Assembly: GCA_013289095.1 (NCBI GenBank)
Contig: JABDAO010000021.1
Coordinates: 1-34,469 of the forward strand
Direction of reading: 5' to 3'
Source: Bacteroidota bacterium
GTDB lineage: Bacteria; Bacteroidota; Bacteroidia; Palsa-965
DNA: 34,469 bases
Within the stretch, counting starts at the first letter, position 1. Every line of letters begins with the position of its first letter. This document shows positions 15,527-23,313 of the stretch, in pieces. The notes under the pieces were generated by a model that was not told the origin of the DNA, did not search any database, and worked only from the letters and a program-made list of their open reading frames with translations. The position numbers were made by a program, and so were the translations under genes.

Positions 15527-15870
15527 AGGAAGAGCTAAATTAACCGGCTTTATCAGTAATCCCGAGCTTGAGCGCGGGGTAGAAGCACCCCACACACCTC
15601 GGCTTTAGCCCACTAATAGCTACCGACCCGTTCTGAATTGGGCTGAAGCCCAGGGGGTGGGGGATGACATCCCCCGCGCTCATGCGCGGGGTTACTAATT
15701 TGAGATTCTTGATTGTATGAATCATAAAATACGAGCAGAAATACAGGTGCTGTCTGTATTTCTGTTGCATCGTGTTCTCTTAACCAAATGACATTGCGCT
15801 GATGTGCGGGGTTACAAAATGGGGTTGAAGGCGGCCCTGGAATGTGGAACAGAAACGGAACGAAAGGAAG

Positions 15871-15939
15871 TTAAAGCTCGAAAAAGGTCTTAACATCTAC
15901 CTCCAGGGCATTTGCAATTTTGAACAAGGTGATAAAAGC
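15871..15939 (-). pseudogene. C-terminal fragment of an XRE/Cro-CI-type regulator
   Basis: A minus-strand frame of about 22 codons ending at TAA (15871-15873) reads LFKIANALEVDVKTFFEL. That is the typical last helix and tail of an HTH-XRE DNA-binding domain. Stops interrupt the frame immediately upstream, and no recognition helix remains. It is interpreted as the relic of a deleted small regulator gene, consistent with a degraded, repeat-rich island. Confidence 0.5.
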
Positions 15940-15960
15940 CTAACTCCTTCATCCATCACT

Positions 15961-15998
15961 AAACAAGAAAACCCTGCCATGGCGGGGCTTTCTTGTTT
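15961..15998. terminator. Bidirectional intrinsic terminator
   Basis: A 38-base near-perfect palindrome (15961-15998) has the core ACCCTGCCATGGCGGGGC flanked by A-rich and T-rich arms, giving U-rich tails on both strands. It lies just downstream of the beta-barrel gene ending at 16012 and is the likely end of that minus-strand unit. Confidence 0.7.
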
Positions 15999-16011
15999 GT
16001 GAATTCATCCT

Positions 16012-16725
16012 TTATTTTGATGTTTCAGCTGTCTGCCGGATTGAACTGTTTCTATCCACTAAATATTTAGTGCTTCTCAGGAAATGATACCTGATTCCGA
16101 CCAGAGCAGTAACTTGATAACCCAGTTCATCAGAAGCACCATCCCGGTTTGGATTGATGAACCCTTTCTGGATATTGAAATCAAAATCCAGATCTGGGCA
16201 GATTCTGATCATACAGCCTAAAGTCATTGCAATATCAATTGTCTTATATAATTTCGGGGTCAGACAGTCCCAACGGCTGCTTATATAATAGCCCGAATAA
16301 TCGGTCGTCAGCAACAGACCTGAAGAACCTGCCAGGAGAATGGATGGCACGATTCCGAATTTAAACGAGAACGCCTTTTTGCTGCGAATTAAACAGATCG
16401 GGAGGTCGAGATAACTTAATTCATAGCGGTCCTCCACCTCCACATAAATGGAAGGCGCCGCCATTACATAATGCGACTGGTATCCCTTTTCACAAAATTG
16501 CACCCCAACGGAATATCCCCATTTGGGACTTAGGGAATCCTTGAAGTCAAGACCCAGGTAAGCCGAATGCAGATCGTTCATACCGTAGCTTAATTGATCG
16601 GTATCCCACTTCGGACTTTGCGCCGACTCAGAATATCCAACCCTGAAGCCGAATTTGTCACACATACTCTGGGCGCAACAAATATGTATATAGAGGGTGC
16701 CAAATAGCACAAGTAGGGTTTTCAT
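16012..16725 (-). CDS. Outer-membrane beta-barrel-like protein
   Basis: 237 residues. The N-terminus MKTLLVLFGTLYIHICCAQ is a signal peptide. The mature part alternates short hydrophobic and aromatic strands ending in Tyr, Phe or Gly (FGFRVGYS, AYLGLDF, WGYSVGVQF, FSFKFGIVPSILLAGS, YQVTALVGIRYHF), as in the small PorT-like/OMP_b-brl family of Bacteroidetes. The barrel ends about 25 residues before the C-terminus, which is polar (RNSSIRQTAETSK). The start overlaps the stop of the Cys-rich lipoprotein gene by four bases (ATGA), so the two are translationally coupled. Function is unknown. Confidence 0.75.
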   Translation of the reverse strand: MKTLLVLFGTLYIHICCAQSMCDKFGFRVGYSESAQSPKWDTDQLSYGMNDLHSAYLGLDFKDSLSPKWGYSVGVQFCEKGYQSHYVMAAPSIYVEVEDRYELSYLDLPICLIRSKKAFSFKFGIVPSILLAGSSGLLLTTDYSGYYISSRWDCLTPKLYKTIDIAMTLGCMIRICPDLDFDFNIQKGFINPNRDGASDELGYQVTALVGIRYHFLRSTKYLVDRNSSIRQTAETSK

Positions 16726-17309
16726 TTGTCGAGGGTTGCATTGCAGCTGATATTATCAGGGGCTACACCACAAGTCACCGCTATTTTGGGATCAGCGCTT
16801 ATTGTTACATCAATTCGAAAATTGGTTGTCGGATCGAAAAATGTTCCTTCATATGCATCATCCTTGTTGTTGCAGCTGGGGGTTAACGGTAGGCAGAAGA
16901 TATCAGGCAGGCATGGCAGGCAGGTTGGAGGTGACGTGATCTTACACGTTAGTTCTGAGCAAGAACCTGGCATATAGCAAACAGTGACTACAGATGATTC
17001 ACCCTCAATGGCAACGCCCGAACAAGCCTGATCGGCAGGATTTGGTGTAGAACAGTTAGCCCAGTTGGCTGTCCAGGTAATGCTATTCTCTGTTCCCAGT
17101 AGTTTCTTTACACAATTTACAAAGGTAGCACACCCCTTGGGCTGGGTGCCGCAGTTGCATGCAGCGGGCCCGTTCATGCTACTTGCAGCAGGTCTTTGGA
17201 CTATTCGGGATGCTAGCGGAGAGGTCTTTATGTCGGTCTTAGAACATGTCCACAGCAACATGGATGTTGCCGTGAAGGCAAGAATCCTGATGAAATTAGT
17301 TGGTTTCAT
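16722..17309 (-). CDS. Cysteine-rich lipoprotein
   Basis: 195 residues. The N-terminus MKPTNFIRILAFTATSMLLWTC ends in a lipobox-like LLWTC, giving C22 as the lipidated residue. The mature protein has about 15 further cysteines, many in close pairs (AACNCGTQ, SCSELTC, PTCLPCLPDIFC), which suggests disulfides or metal binding in the periplasm or at the cell surface. I recognise no family. It lies between two beta-barrel genes, four bases downstream of one and overlapping the other, so it is probably a partner of both, for example a surface-exposed lipoprotein bound to a barrel. That partnership is inference. Confidence 0.75.
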   Translation of the reverse strand: MKPTNFIRILAFTATSMLLWTCSKTDIKTSPLASRIVQRPAASSMNGPAACNCGTQPKGCATFVNCVKKLLGTENSITWTANWANCSTPNPADQACSGVAIEGESSVVTVCYMPGSCSELTCKITSPPTCLPCLPDIFCLPLTPSCNNKDDAYEGTFFDPTTNFRIDVTISADPKIAVTCGVAPDNISCNATLDK

Positions 17310-17313
17310 AGTT

Positions 17314-18051
17314 TTAGAGTTTAAATGTGATTAAGATTTTGTTGTTGACGAACGAGAATGAGTTGAAAAAAGAGTAACCGGGTATGGGGTTGCTCAGGAG
17401 GTCGAAACTGATGAGATACCTGATCCCAACTCGTTTTGAGATCTGGTAAAATAAATTCGCGCAAGGAGCAATGTTAATTTTATAGAAAACGGTGTTATGC
17501 TGATAAGGAAGCCGATTGTAATGTGCCTGAATAGCGTTGGTATAAATACCATACGTACCTATGGCTTCCTGTTGCAGGAATGATGTAAGAAGATAGGAAC
17601 ATGAAAACCCCGCTCCCAGGTGTAATCTTTCAAGGTCTGTGCAAACAAGGAGCGGGAGTTCTATCTCATAAAGCCCGAAGGAAGTGGTCAGATTCACCGG
17701 CGCCTTAAACGAGTAATCGTATAACGTAGTCTGTAAGCCGTTATAATACCGGTACTGATAGTTCAGCATAAACAAGATTGAGGTATGCATATTCACTTTC
17801 TTTGTGAAACAAACCCCACCGGCCCCACTAAATACAGGCCCCAGCATTCCCTTGTCAGTAGAAAGCAAACAGGTGAGCAGACCCGCCTGGAGGCTGATGG
17901 CAGGTTTGGAGGTGATGAGCATTGCCCGGGGTTTAAGCGTATCGGTCTGTGCCGTTGCTTCGGGGTGGATGCAGAGCATGAAGAGTGCGGCAAACAGACC
18001 GCATCGGGCGCTGTTTTTTTGATTCCGCATGTGTAGCATCAGGTTGTTCAT
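17314..18051 (-). CDS. Outer-membrane beta-barrel-like protein
   Basis: About 245 residues from the ATG at 18051; ATGs at 18039 and 18030 are alternatives. The frame extends to 18186, but that extension lacks signal-peptide character. From 18051 the N-terminus is basic then hydrophobic (RNQKNSARCGLFAALFMLC), with a likely cleavage after EATAQ. Strand-like segments follow: AISLQAGLLTCLL, SILFMLNYQYRYY, LYEIELPLLV, LHLGAGFSCSYLL and KRVGIRYLISFDLL, ending NNKILITFKL with a hydrophobic-aromatic C-terminus typical of barrels. It is the first gene of a three-gene unit, divergent from the collagen-like lipoprotein gene across about 290 bp. Confidence 0.72.
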   Translation of the reverse strand: MNNLMLHMRNQKNSARCGLFAALFMLCIHPEATAQTDTLKPRAMLITSKPAISLQAGLLTCLLSTDKGMLGPVFSGAGGVCFTKKVNMHTSILFMLNYQYRYYNGLQTTLYDYSFKAPVNLTTSFGLYEIELPLLVCTDLERLHLGAGFSCSYLLTSFLQQEAIGTYGIYTNAIQAHYNRLPYQHNTVFYKINIAPCANLFYQISKRVGIRYLISFDLLSNPIPGYSFFNSFSFVNNKILITFKL

Positions 18052-18342
18052 GGCATTCGGGGTTGTAGGTTCCTGCCGTGGTCTGCTTACGGGCGTCAAT
18101 GTAACAACAATATTCCATACATGAAGTGCGCGGTTCGTAAATTTATCAGATGAATAACATGAATGTATTTCTGTCTTACTGTTCATTGTTACTTATCCAT
18201 ATCAACTGCTTTTATGACCTTGTAATTGCCTGTCCCGGCTCCCGATTTTTGCTCCTCTTCCGTTTCAAAGGATTCTCTATCTTTACTCCCGCCAAGCCTT
18301 TTCAAAACGAAGGGGCATCCACTAAAAAAAACTGGAAGATCT

Positions 18343-18846
18343 ATGAAGAAATTACACATGTTACTCGGGGTAGCCCTGGTAGGCATCAGCCTGCTTACAG
18401 GTTGTAAAGGCGATACCGGCCCAGCAGGCCCTGCCGGAAATGATGGAAACGACGGAGCTCCCGGACTCAACGGGAATGCCAACGTGATCGGTACAAACAC
18501 CGTAGCTGTAACCGGCTGGGCGATATCAGGCACTTCGTGGCTGGCCACGGTTGCTGTTCCCGACATCACCCAGAATGTGGTCAACACCGGTCTGGTTGAA
18601 GTTTACGTTCAGTACGGATCTACCTGGTTTTGTCTGCCCGATATCATTGGCATCAACGCTACTACCTTTGGTTTTTCGGTAGGTACCGTAAATCTTCAGA
18701 ACTCCAATTCTGATAATTCTACTCCGGCCGTTGCCCCGAATATCACGGTAAGGGTTGTTGTCATCCCTGCCAATATGCTTGCCGCTCACCCCGGCGTCAA
18801 CTGGAAGAACTACACGGCTATCAGCCAGTTTATGGGCAATCAGTAA
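18343..18846 (+). CDS. Collagen-like-repeat lipoprotein
   Basis: 167 residues from the ATG at 18343. The frame is open upstream to 18226, but only this start gives a lipoprotein signal: MKKLHMLLGVALVGISLL followed by lipobox TGC. The mature protein begins with about eight Gly-X-Y triplets (GDTGPAGPAGNDGNDGAPG), a short collagen-like stalk, then a beta-rich globular domain of about 125 residues (WAISGTSWLATVAVPDI, VEVYVQYGSTWFCLPDI). This architecture is common among Bacteroidetes surface lipoproteins; function is unknown. A strong terminator follows at 18918. Confidence 0.85.
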   Translation: MKKLHMLLGVALVGISLLTGCKGDTGPAGPAGNDGNDGAPGLNGNANVIGTNTVAVTGWAISGTSWLATVAVPDITQNVVNTGLVEVYVQYGSTWFCLPDIIGINATTFGFSVGTVNLQNSNSDNSTPAVAPNITVRVVVIPANMLAAHPGVNWKNYTAISQFMGNQ

Positions 18847-18917
18847 TAGCTGCCCTGTAGGCTGTGTTTCACAGTTTAAGCGCTCGAAACAGAGCCGTTA
18901 CACGATAAGAACAGTAT

Positions 18918-18952
18918 AAGCCCCGGGAGATTTTCCGGGGCTTGTTTGTTTC
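18918..18952 (+). terminator. Intrinsic terminator of the collagen-like lipoprotein gene
   Basis: A perfect 9-bp stem AAGCCCCGG/CCGGGGCTT with an 8-nt loop is followed by GTTTGTTTC. It is 72 bases after the stop at 18846. Confidence 0.85.
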
Positions 18953-19000
18953 AGCAACCGGGTTGCCAGTCCACCCATCTGATTTTCAGCCTTTCATGCC

Positions 19001-19033
19001 TTTGTCCGTTCCTCGTTTTTTGCTTATCTTGTG
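19001..19033 (+). promoter_or_regulatory. Bacteroidetes-type promoter for the T9SS protein gene
   Basis: TTTG at 19001-19004, a 20-base spacer, then TATCTTGTG at 19025-19033 fits the -33 TTTG / N19-21 / -7 TAnnTTTG layout of the Bacteroidetes primary sigma factor, with one offset in the -7 box. The ATG follows at 19075, leaving a leader of about 35 bases. Confidence 0.55.
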
Positions 19034-19074
19034 CTTTCTAATTTCAAACAGGCACCACTCCAATTCATCGCACC

Positions 19075-22000
19075 ATGAAAAATAAACTACTAACGCTGGT
19101 CCTCGTACTTGCATGTCTGCACACGGCCATGAAAGCACAAGACTGGGTACAGCTCATGCAAGACCCATCGGTAAATTTCTATACCGTGCAAAAGGCGTTC
19201 ACGAAGTACTGGGCCAAAGAAGAGATGAAGGCCAAATTGCGCAAGTTTGTTGGAGGCAAGGAATCGGCCACGGCCGAAGAGAATTATGAGAAATACAAAC
19301 GCTGGGAAGCTTTTACAGAACCCCGTGTGTACCCCAGCGGCGACCGCTCGCTGATCACCAAGGCCAGCGAAGAAATACGACGCGATTTTATCAGTTCCAC
19401 CAATCGTTCTCCCCAATCTGTTCTTATGACCGGCAACTGGACCAACCTGGGGCCTACCACGCAGATTTCTGCCGGGGGGGGTGCCGGACGTTTGAATTGT
19501 GTACGCTTTGATCCTTCAAATCCTGCAACCATTTATGTAGGCGCTCCCTCGGGTGGTCTGTGGAAATCTGTCAACTCGGGCGCCTCGTGGACTACAGCCA
19601 CCGATCGGCTGGCGGTGATCGGTATTTCGGATGTGGTGGTTGATCCCACCCAGCCCAATACCATTTATGTTGCCACCGGCGATGGAGATGCAACCGACAG
19701 TTACTCCGACGGTGTCCTGAAATCGACCGATGGAGGGCTTACCTGGAACGCTACCGGTCTGAATTTTGCCATATCCAGCACACGCAAGACATTCCGTCTG
19801 ATCATCAATCCACAGAACCATAACATGCTTATTGCCGGCACCTCTTCTGGTGTTTACAAGACGCTGGATGCCGGCGCTACCTGGTCTAAATGTCTGACCA
19901 ATTCGGTTCGCGATCTGGCTTTCAAACCGGGCGATACAACGGTTGTCTATGCTGCCAGCAGTACCGCCTTTTTTAGGTCTACCAATTCCGGAAACAGTTT
20001 TGCCCAGGTCTTTACAGGCGCTCCTGGTTCGGTAGATGTATGCCGTCTTTCTATCGCAGTGACCCCGGCCAATCCAAAGCTTGTATACCTGCTTGCTTCG
20101 ACCGCATCAACCTATAATTTTTATGGGATGTATCGGTCAAACAACGAAGGGGTGAGTTTTACCGAGCAATCGTCAACACCCAATGTGCTCGGGTTTAACA
20201 CCAACGGCGGTGATGCCGGTGGACAAGGCTGGTACACCCTGAGCCTGGCCGCATCGCCAATCGACTCGAATGAAATTATTGTAGGGGGAGTGAATGTCTG
20301 GAAATCGACCACCGGCGGTGCAAGCTGGACAAACCTCACCGACTGGACCGGCTTTCAGAATTCCTATGTACATGCCGATATACACATGCTGAATTATCTG
20401 CCAGGAAGCGGCACCACCTTTTTTGCAGCCTGCGATGGAGGACTTTTTACCACCATTAACAGCGGCACGTCATTCACCGATCTGAGCAATGGGATACAGG
20501 TGGCCGAAATGTACCGGGTAGGGGTGTCGCAAACCAACCCCAATATGTTTATCCAGGGATGGCAGGACAACGGGACAAACCAATACAATAGCGCTTCCAA
20601 CCCCATCTGGAACCAGGTTTACGGGGGCGATGGGATGCAGTGTTTTATTGATTACACCAATACCAACTATCAATACGGAGAAACCTATAATGGAGGTTTT
20701 TTCCGCACTACCAACAACTGGGGCAACTCTCAACGAATCACGACCGGTATTACCGGCACAGGTTCCTGGGTCACACCCTGGTGTATGGACCCGGCCACCC
20801 CATCTACGCTTTATGCTGCGCTTGGGGATGTATGGAAATCGATCAACCGGGGCACCAGCTGGACCAAGATCTCCAGTCTGGGCCTGGGCAGTCTTACCTG
20901 TCTTACGGTGGCCCCAACCAATTCGCAGTATATCTATATCAGCGGAGGAAGTGATCTGTTCATGACCTCCAACGGTGGAACCACCTGGACCAACCTCAGC
21001 AATTTCCTGCCTGGCTCCACAACCATTACTCATATCACGGTTTCGGTTACCAACCCCAGTGTAATCTGGCTTACCTATTCGGGGTATGTGCCTGCCTCCA
21101 AAGTCTTTAAATCTACCAACGGAGGTAATACCTGGACAAATCTTTCGAACTCCTTACCCAATCTGCCGGTCGACTGTTCTGCAAACCAGCCGGGAACAGC
21201 CGATGGGCTGTATGTAGGTACTGATGTAGGAATCTACTACCGCGATACCACGCTCAGCAACTGGGTCTTCTTTTCGAATGGCCTGCCAAACGTGGTGGTC
21301 GACGATCTGGGCATCCAGGTTAGCAGCAAGAAACTTGTGGCTGCTACCTACGGACGCGGGCTTTGGGAAACAAGTCTGTATGACCCCACTTCAACCTTGC
21401 CGCTTGCAAATTTTAGCAGCAGCGTAACCACCGGCTGTCCTGGAACAAGCATTCAGTTTACCGATCTCTCGACCAACGGGCCTGCCGCCTGGAGCTGGTA
21501 TTTTGCAGGCGGAACACCAGATACCTCAACGGCCCAGAACCCGGTTATTGTGTTCAACAACCCTGGAAGTTATAACCTGGTGAAACTTACCGTTACCAAT
21601 GCAAACGGAGCCGATTCGGTCACTAAATACAGCTACATCGGCATCAGCCCTCAGTCGACCCCCATCATTACCGCTAATGGCAGGGACACGGTTTGTGCAG
21701 GAAGTCTGATTGTGTTGAATGCAAGTATCGGCAGCTCGTATTCCTGGTCGCCCAACGGTCAGATCAATGAGTCTATTTCTCCGATAGCATCGGGAACCTA
21801 TTCTGTAACGGTTACCGATGCCTTTGGTTGTGTGGGTCATTCAGCGCCAAAGACCGTGCTGATCGAGCCCCTGCCTGCGCCTGTTATTACCATGCACGGT
21901 GATACGCTTTACTCGAACTATGCCAGCGGCAATCAGTGGTTGCTGAACAACAATCCGATTGCCGGAGCTACCAGTCGGTTTCTGCATATTGGCGCTACCG

Positions 22001-22335
22001 GAAACTTTACCGTAGAGGTAAAAGATTCGGCCGGTTGCATGGGTCTCTCGAATGTCATTGCCGGCATCCAGGAAAATCAGGCACTTGTCAACGCCCTGAA
22101 TATTTATCCCAACCCCAACAACGGACAGTTCATCCTTTCGGTAACCTTGCCCGACGCAGGAGGCTATACCGTTCGGATAACCGATGTTGCCGGAAGGGTC
22201 GTGTATTCTGAACTGCTGCACAACACCGGTCTGACTGAGCGCAACATCGATCTCGGGGCCGCGGCCAAAGGCTTGTATCTGCTTGAGATCGACGGAAGCA
22301 ACGGACGGGCTGCGAAAAAGATCGCGGTTTATTAA
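19075..22335 (+). CDS. T9SS type A sorting-domain protein with Asp-box/BNR-like repeats and PKD domain
   Basis: 1086 residues. Signal peptide MKNKLLTLVLVLACLHTAMKAQ. Residues about 120-770 form a beta-propeller-like region with around ten Asp-box-type turns (GGLWKSVNSGASW, GVLKSTDGGLTW, GVYKTLDAGATW, VFKSTNGGNTW), as in sialidase/sortilin/VPS10-like propellers. A PKD domain follows at about 775-865 (SIQFTDLSTNGPAAWSW), then an Ig-like segment, and the C-terminal about 80 residues are the type A sorting domain (ALNIYPNPNNGQFILSV to the end). The protein should cross the outer membrane through the type IX system and be released or anchored. Substrate or ligand is not readable. A G8 run lies at 19474-19481 inside the gene. 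Confidence 0.92.
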   Translation: MKNKLLTLVLVLACLHTAMKAQDWVQLMQDPSVNFYTVQKAFTKYWAKEEMKAKLRKFVGGKESATAEENYEKYKRWEAFTEPRVYPSGDRSLITKASEEIRRDFISSTNRSPQSVLMTGNWTNLGPTTQISAGGGAGRLNCVRFDPSNPATIYVGAPSGGLWKSVNSGASWTTATDRLAVIGISDVVVDPTQPNTIYVATGDGDATDSYSDGVLKSTDGGLTWNATGLNFAISSTRKTFRLIINPQNHNMLIAGTSSGVYKTLDAGATWSKCLTNSVRDLAFKPGDTTVVYAASSTAFFRSTNSGNSFAQVFTGAPGSVDVCRLSIAVTPANPKLVYLLASTASTYNFYGMYRSNNEGVSFTEQSSTPNVLGFNTNGGDAGGQGWYTLSLAASPIDSNEIIVGGVNVWKSTTGGASWTNLTDWTGFQNSYVHADIHMLNYLPGSGTTFFAACDGGLFTTINSGTSFTDLSNGIQVAEMYRVGVSQTNPNMFIQGWQDNGTNQYNSASNPIWNQVYGGDGMQCFIDYTNTNYQYGETYNGGFFRTTNNWGNSQRITTGITGTGSWVTPWCMDPATPSTLYAALGDVWKSINRGTSWTKISSLGLGSLTCLTVAPTNSQYIYISGGSDLFMTSNGGTTWTNLSNFLPGSTTITHITVSVTNPSVIWLTYSGYVPASKVFKSTNGGNTWTNLSNSLPNLPVDCSANQPGTADGLYVGTDVGIYYRDTTLSNWVFFSNGLPNVVVDDLGIQVSSKKLVAATYGRGLWETSLYDPTSTLPLANFSSSVTTGCPGTSIQFTDLSTNGPAAWSWYFAGGTPDTSTAQNPVIVFNNPGSYNLVKLTVTNANGADSVTKYSYIGISPQSTPIITANGRDTVCAGSLIVLNASIGSSYSWSPNGQINESISPIASGTYSVTVTDAFGCVGHSAPKTVLIEPLPAPVITMHGDTLYSNYASGNQWLLNNNPIAGATSRFLHIGATGNFTVEVKDSAGCMGLSNVIAGIQENQALVNALNIYPNPNNGQFILSVTLPDAGGYTVRITDVAGRVVYSELLHNTGLTERNIDLGAAAKGLYLLEIDGSNGRAAKKIAVY

Positions 22336-22480
22336 CCGGTATTTTACAGCAGCCGTGTAACAGGCTGCTGCGAAAGTGTGTTCGAAGTTGAGCACAGGTA
22401 TCGCGGTTATCCTGCTACGCATGAACGCCGACGGCCCTTTTTGTGCGTTTGGCCTTTCCAGCTGAACAATGCGGGGTAAA
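22332..22480. repeat. Second copy of the palindromic element
   Basis: This copy begins TTAACCGG and ends GCGGGGTAAA, like the copy inside the flippase gene (TTAACCGG to GCGGGTTTAA). Its length of 149 bases equals the flippase copy (172 bases between the same ends) minus that copy's 24-bp duplication, within one base. It has a CAGCAGCC/GGCTGCTG hairpin (22347-22370) with loop GTGTAACA. Its left end overlaps the stop codon of the T9SS gene. The minus strand remains open through it. Confidence 0.7.
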
Positions 22481-22574
22481 AAGAAGAACCAGTTCATCAG
22501 GGCTCCGTTGAGTTGCGAATCAATATTTTTTGCAAATCAAGGGAGCCTTTTTTATTCACCCTAAAACAAACCAC

Positions 22575-23090
22575 ATGAACTACCTTGATGACTCGATCCA
22601 GGTCTTCAAAAACTACAAGGCCCTTGGCGACAAAACCATCTCACAACTGAACGAGGAAGAGATCAACTATCAACCCGATCCCGAATCGAACAGCATTGCC
22701 CTGATTGTAAAACATCTGCATGGAAACATGATCTCCCGGTGGACAGACTTCCTCACTACCGATGGAGAAAAGGAAAACCGCCACCGCGACCGTGAATTTG
22801 AAGGTGCTCTGAAAAACAAGACAGAGCTGATGCTGCTTTGGGAAGAAGGATGGAATTGTTTGTTCAATACACTCCATTCTTTGAAAGAAGAAGACCTCGG
22901 GCTGACCGTGTTTATCCGCAAAGAGCCGCATACCGTGATGCAGGCCATAAACCGTCAGCTGGCGCATTATCCTTACCATATTGGGCAAATGGTGTATGTA
23001 GCCAGGATGTTCAGGAAGGAAGGATGGAAATCGCTTTCTATTCCCAAAGGGAAATCGGAGGAGTTTAACCGGAAGATGGGAGGGAAGTAG
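22575..23090 (+). CDS. DinB-like DUF1572 family protein
   Basis: 171 residues from the ATG at 22575; the open frame reaches 22530, but the family begins MNYLDDSIQVF. It is predicted as a four-helix bundle. Residues IALIVKHLHGNMISRWTDFL (about 40-59) with TDGEKENRHRD and the later QLAHYPYHIGQMVYVAR carry the histidines that form the divalent-metal site in DinB/YfiT relatives. The family is widespread in Bacteroidetes; proposed roles are thiol-dependent metalloenzyme functions, but none is proven for this branch. It is probably monocistronic. Confidence 0.88.
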   Translation: MNYLDDSIQVFKNYKALGDKTISQLNEEEINYQPDPESNSIALIVKHLHGNMISRWTDFLTTDGEKENRHRDREFEGALKNKTELMLLWEEGWNCLFNTLHSLKEEDLGLTVFIRKEPHTVMQAINRQLAHYPYHIGQMVYVARMFRKEGWKSLSIPKGKSEEFNRKMGGK

Positions 23091-23162
23091 CGTCCTGTCA
23101 TACCTTCTGGATAGTAAGAAGGATGCCAGGATGTGCAGGGTCACGCGTTTTTAGCCTTGCAG

Positions 23163-23212
23163 GATTTGTATTGGATAGGCCAGGAAAGATTTGTATTGGA
23201 TAGGCCAGGAAA
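23163..23212. repeat. Perfect 25-bp tandem duplication
   Basis: 23163-23187 and 23188-23212 are identical 25-base units in the gap between the DUF1572 gene and the end of the thiamine operon. No terminator-like hairpin is seen there. Confidence 0.9.
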
Positions 23213-23313
23213 AATACGGAGTGATAGGGATGTCTGACGGATTGATTTTCGTAATGCGGTATCTCCTTTGTTTCCTTTTCGGCTTTTGATCAGGGGGCTG
23301 GACAAGAACAGGT

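Larger units (their letters stand above)
15297..15815. repeat. Nested palindromic (REP-like) repeat cluster
   Basis: Four copies of a GTAACCCCGC...AGCGC-type motif are arranged two forward, two reverse. The outer pair 15297-15322 and 15790-15815 matches at 24 of 26 positions. The inner pair near 15555-15580 and 15671-15696 encloses a further inverted pair (GGCTTTAGCCCA and TGGGCTGAAGCC at about 15600-15652). The 76-residue minus-strand ORF inside is an artefact of the repeat. This resembles REP/BIME clusters; no RAYT-type transposase is in the window. Confidence 0.7.

Noticed and set aside
15540-15770. 76-residue minus-strand ORF
   Set aside because: It lies inside the nested palindromic repeats and reads as repeat-derived sequence.
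18052-18186. N-terminal extension of the beta-barrel protein
   Set aside because: The extra 45 residues precede a signal peptide starting near 18051-18030 and look like leader sequence.
18226-18342. N-terminal extension of the collagen-like lipoprotein
   Set aside because: The extra 39 residues hide a perfect lipoprotein signal that begins at the ATG at 18343.
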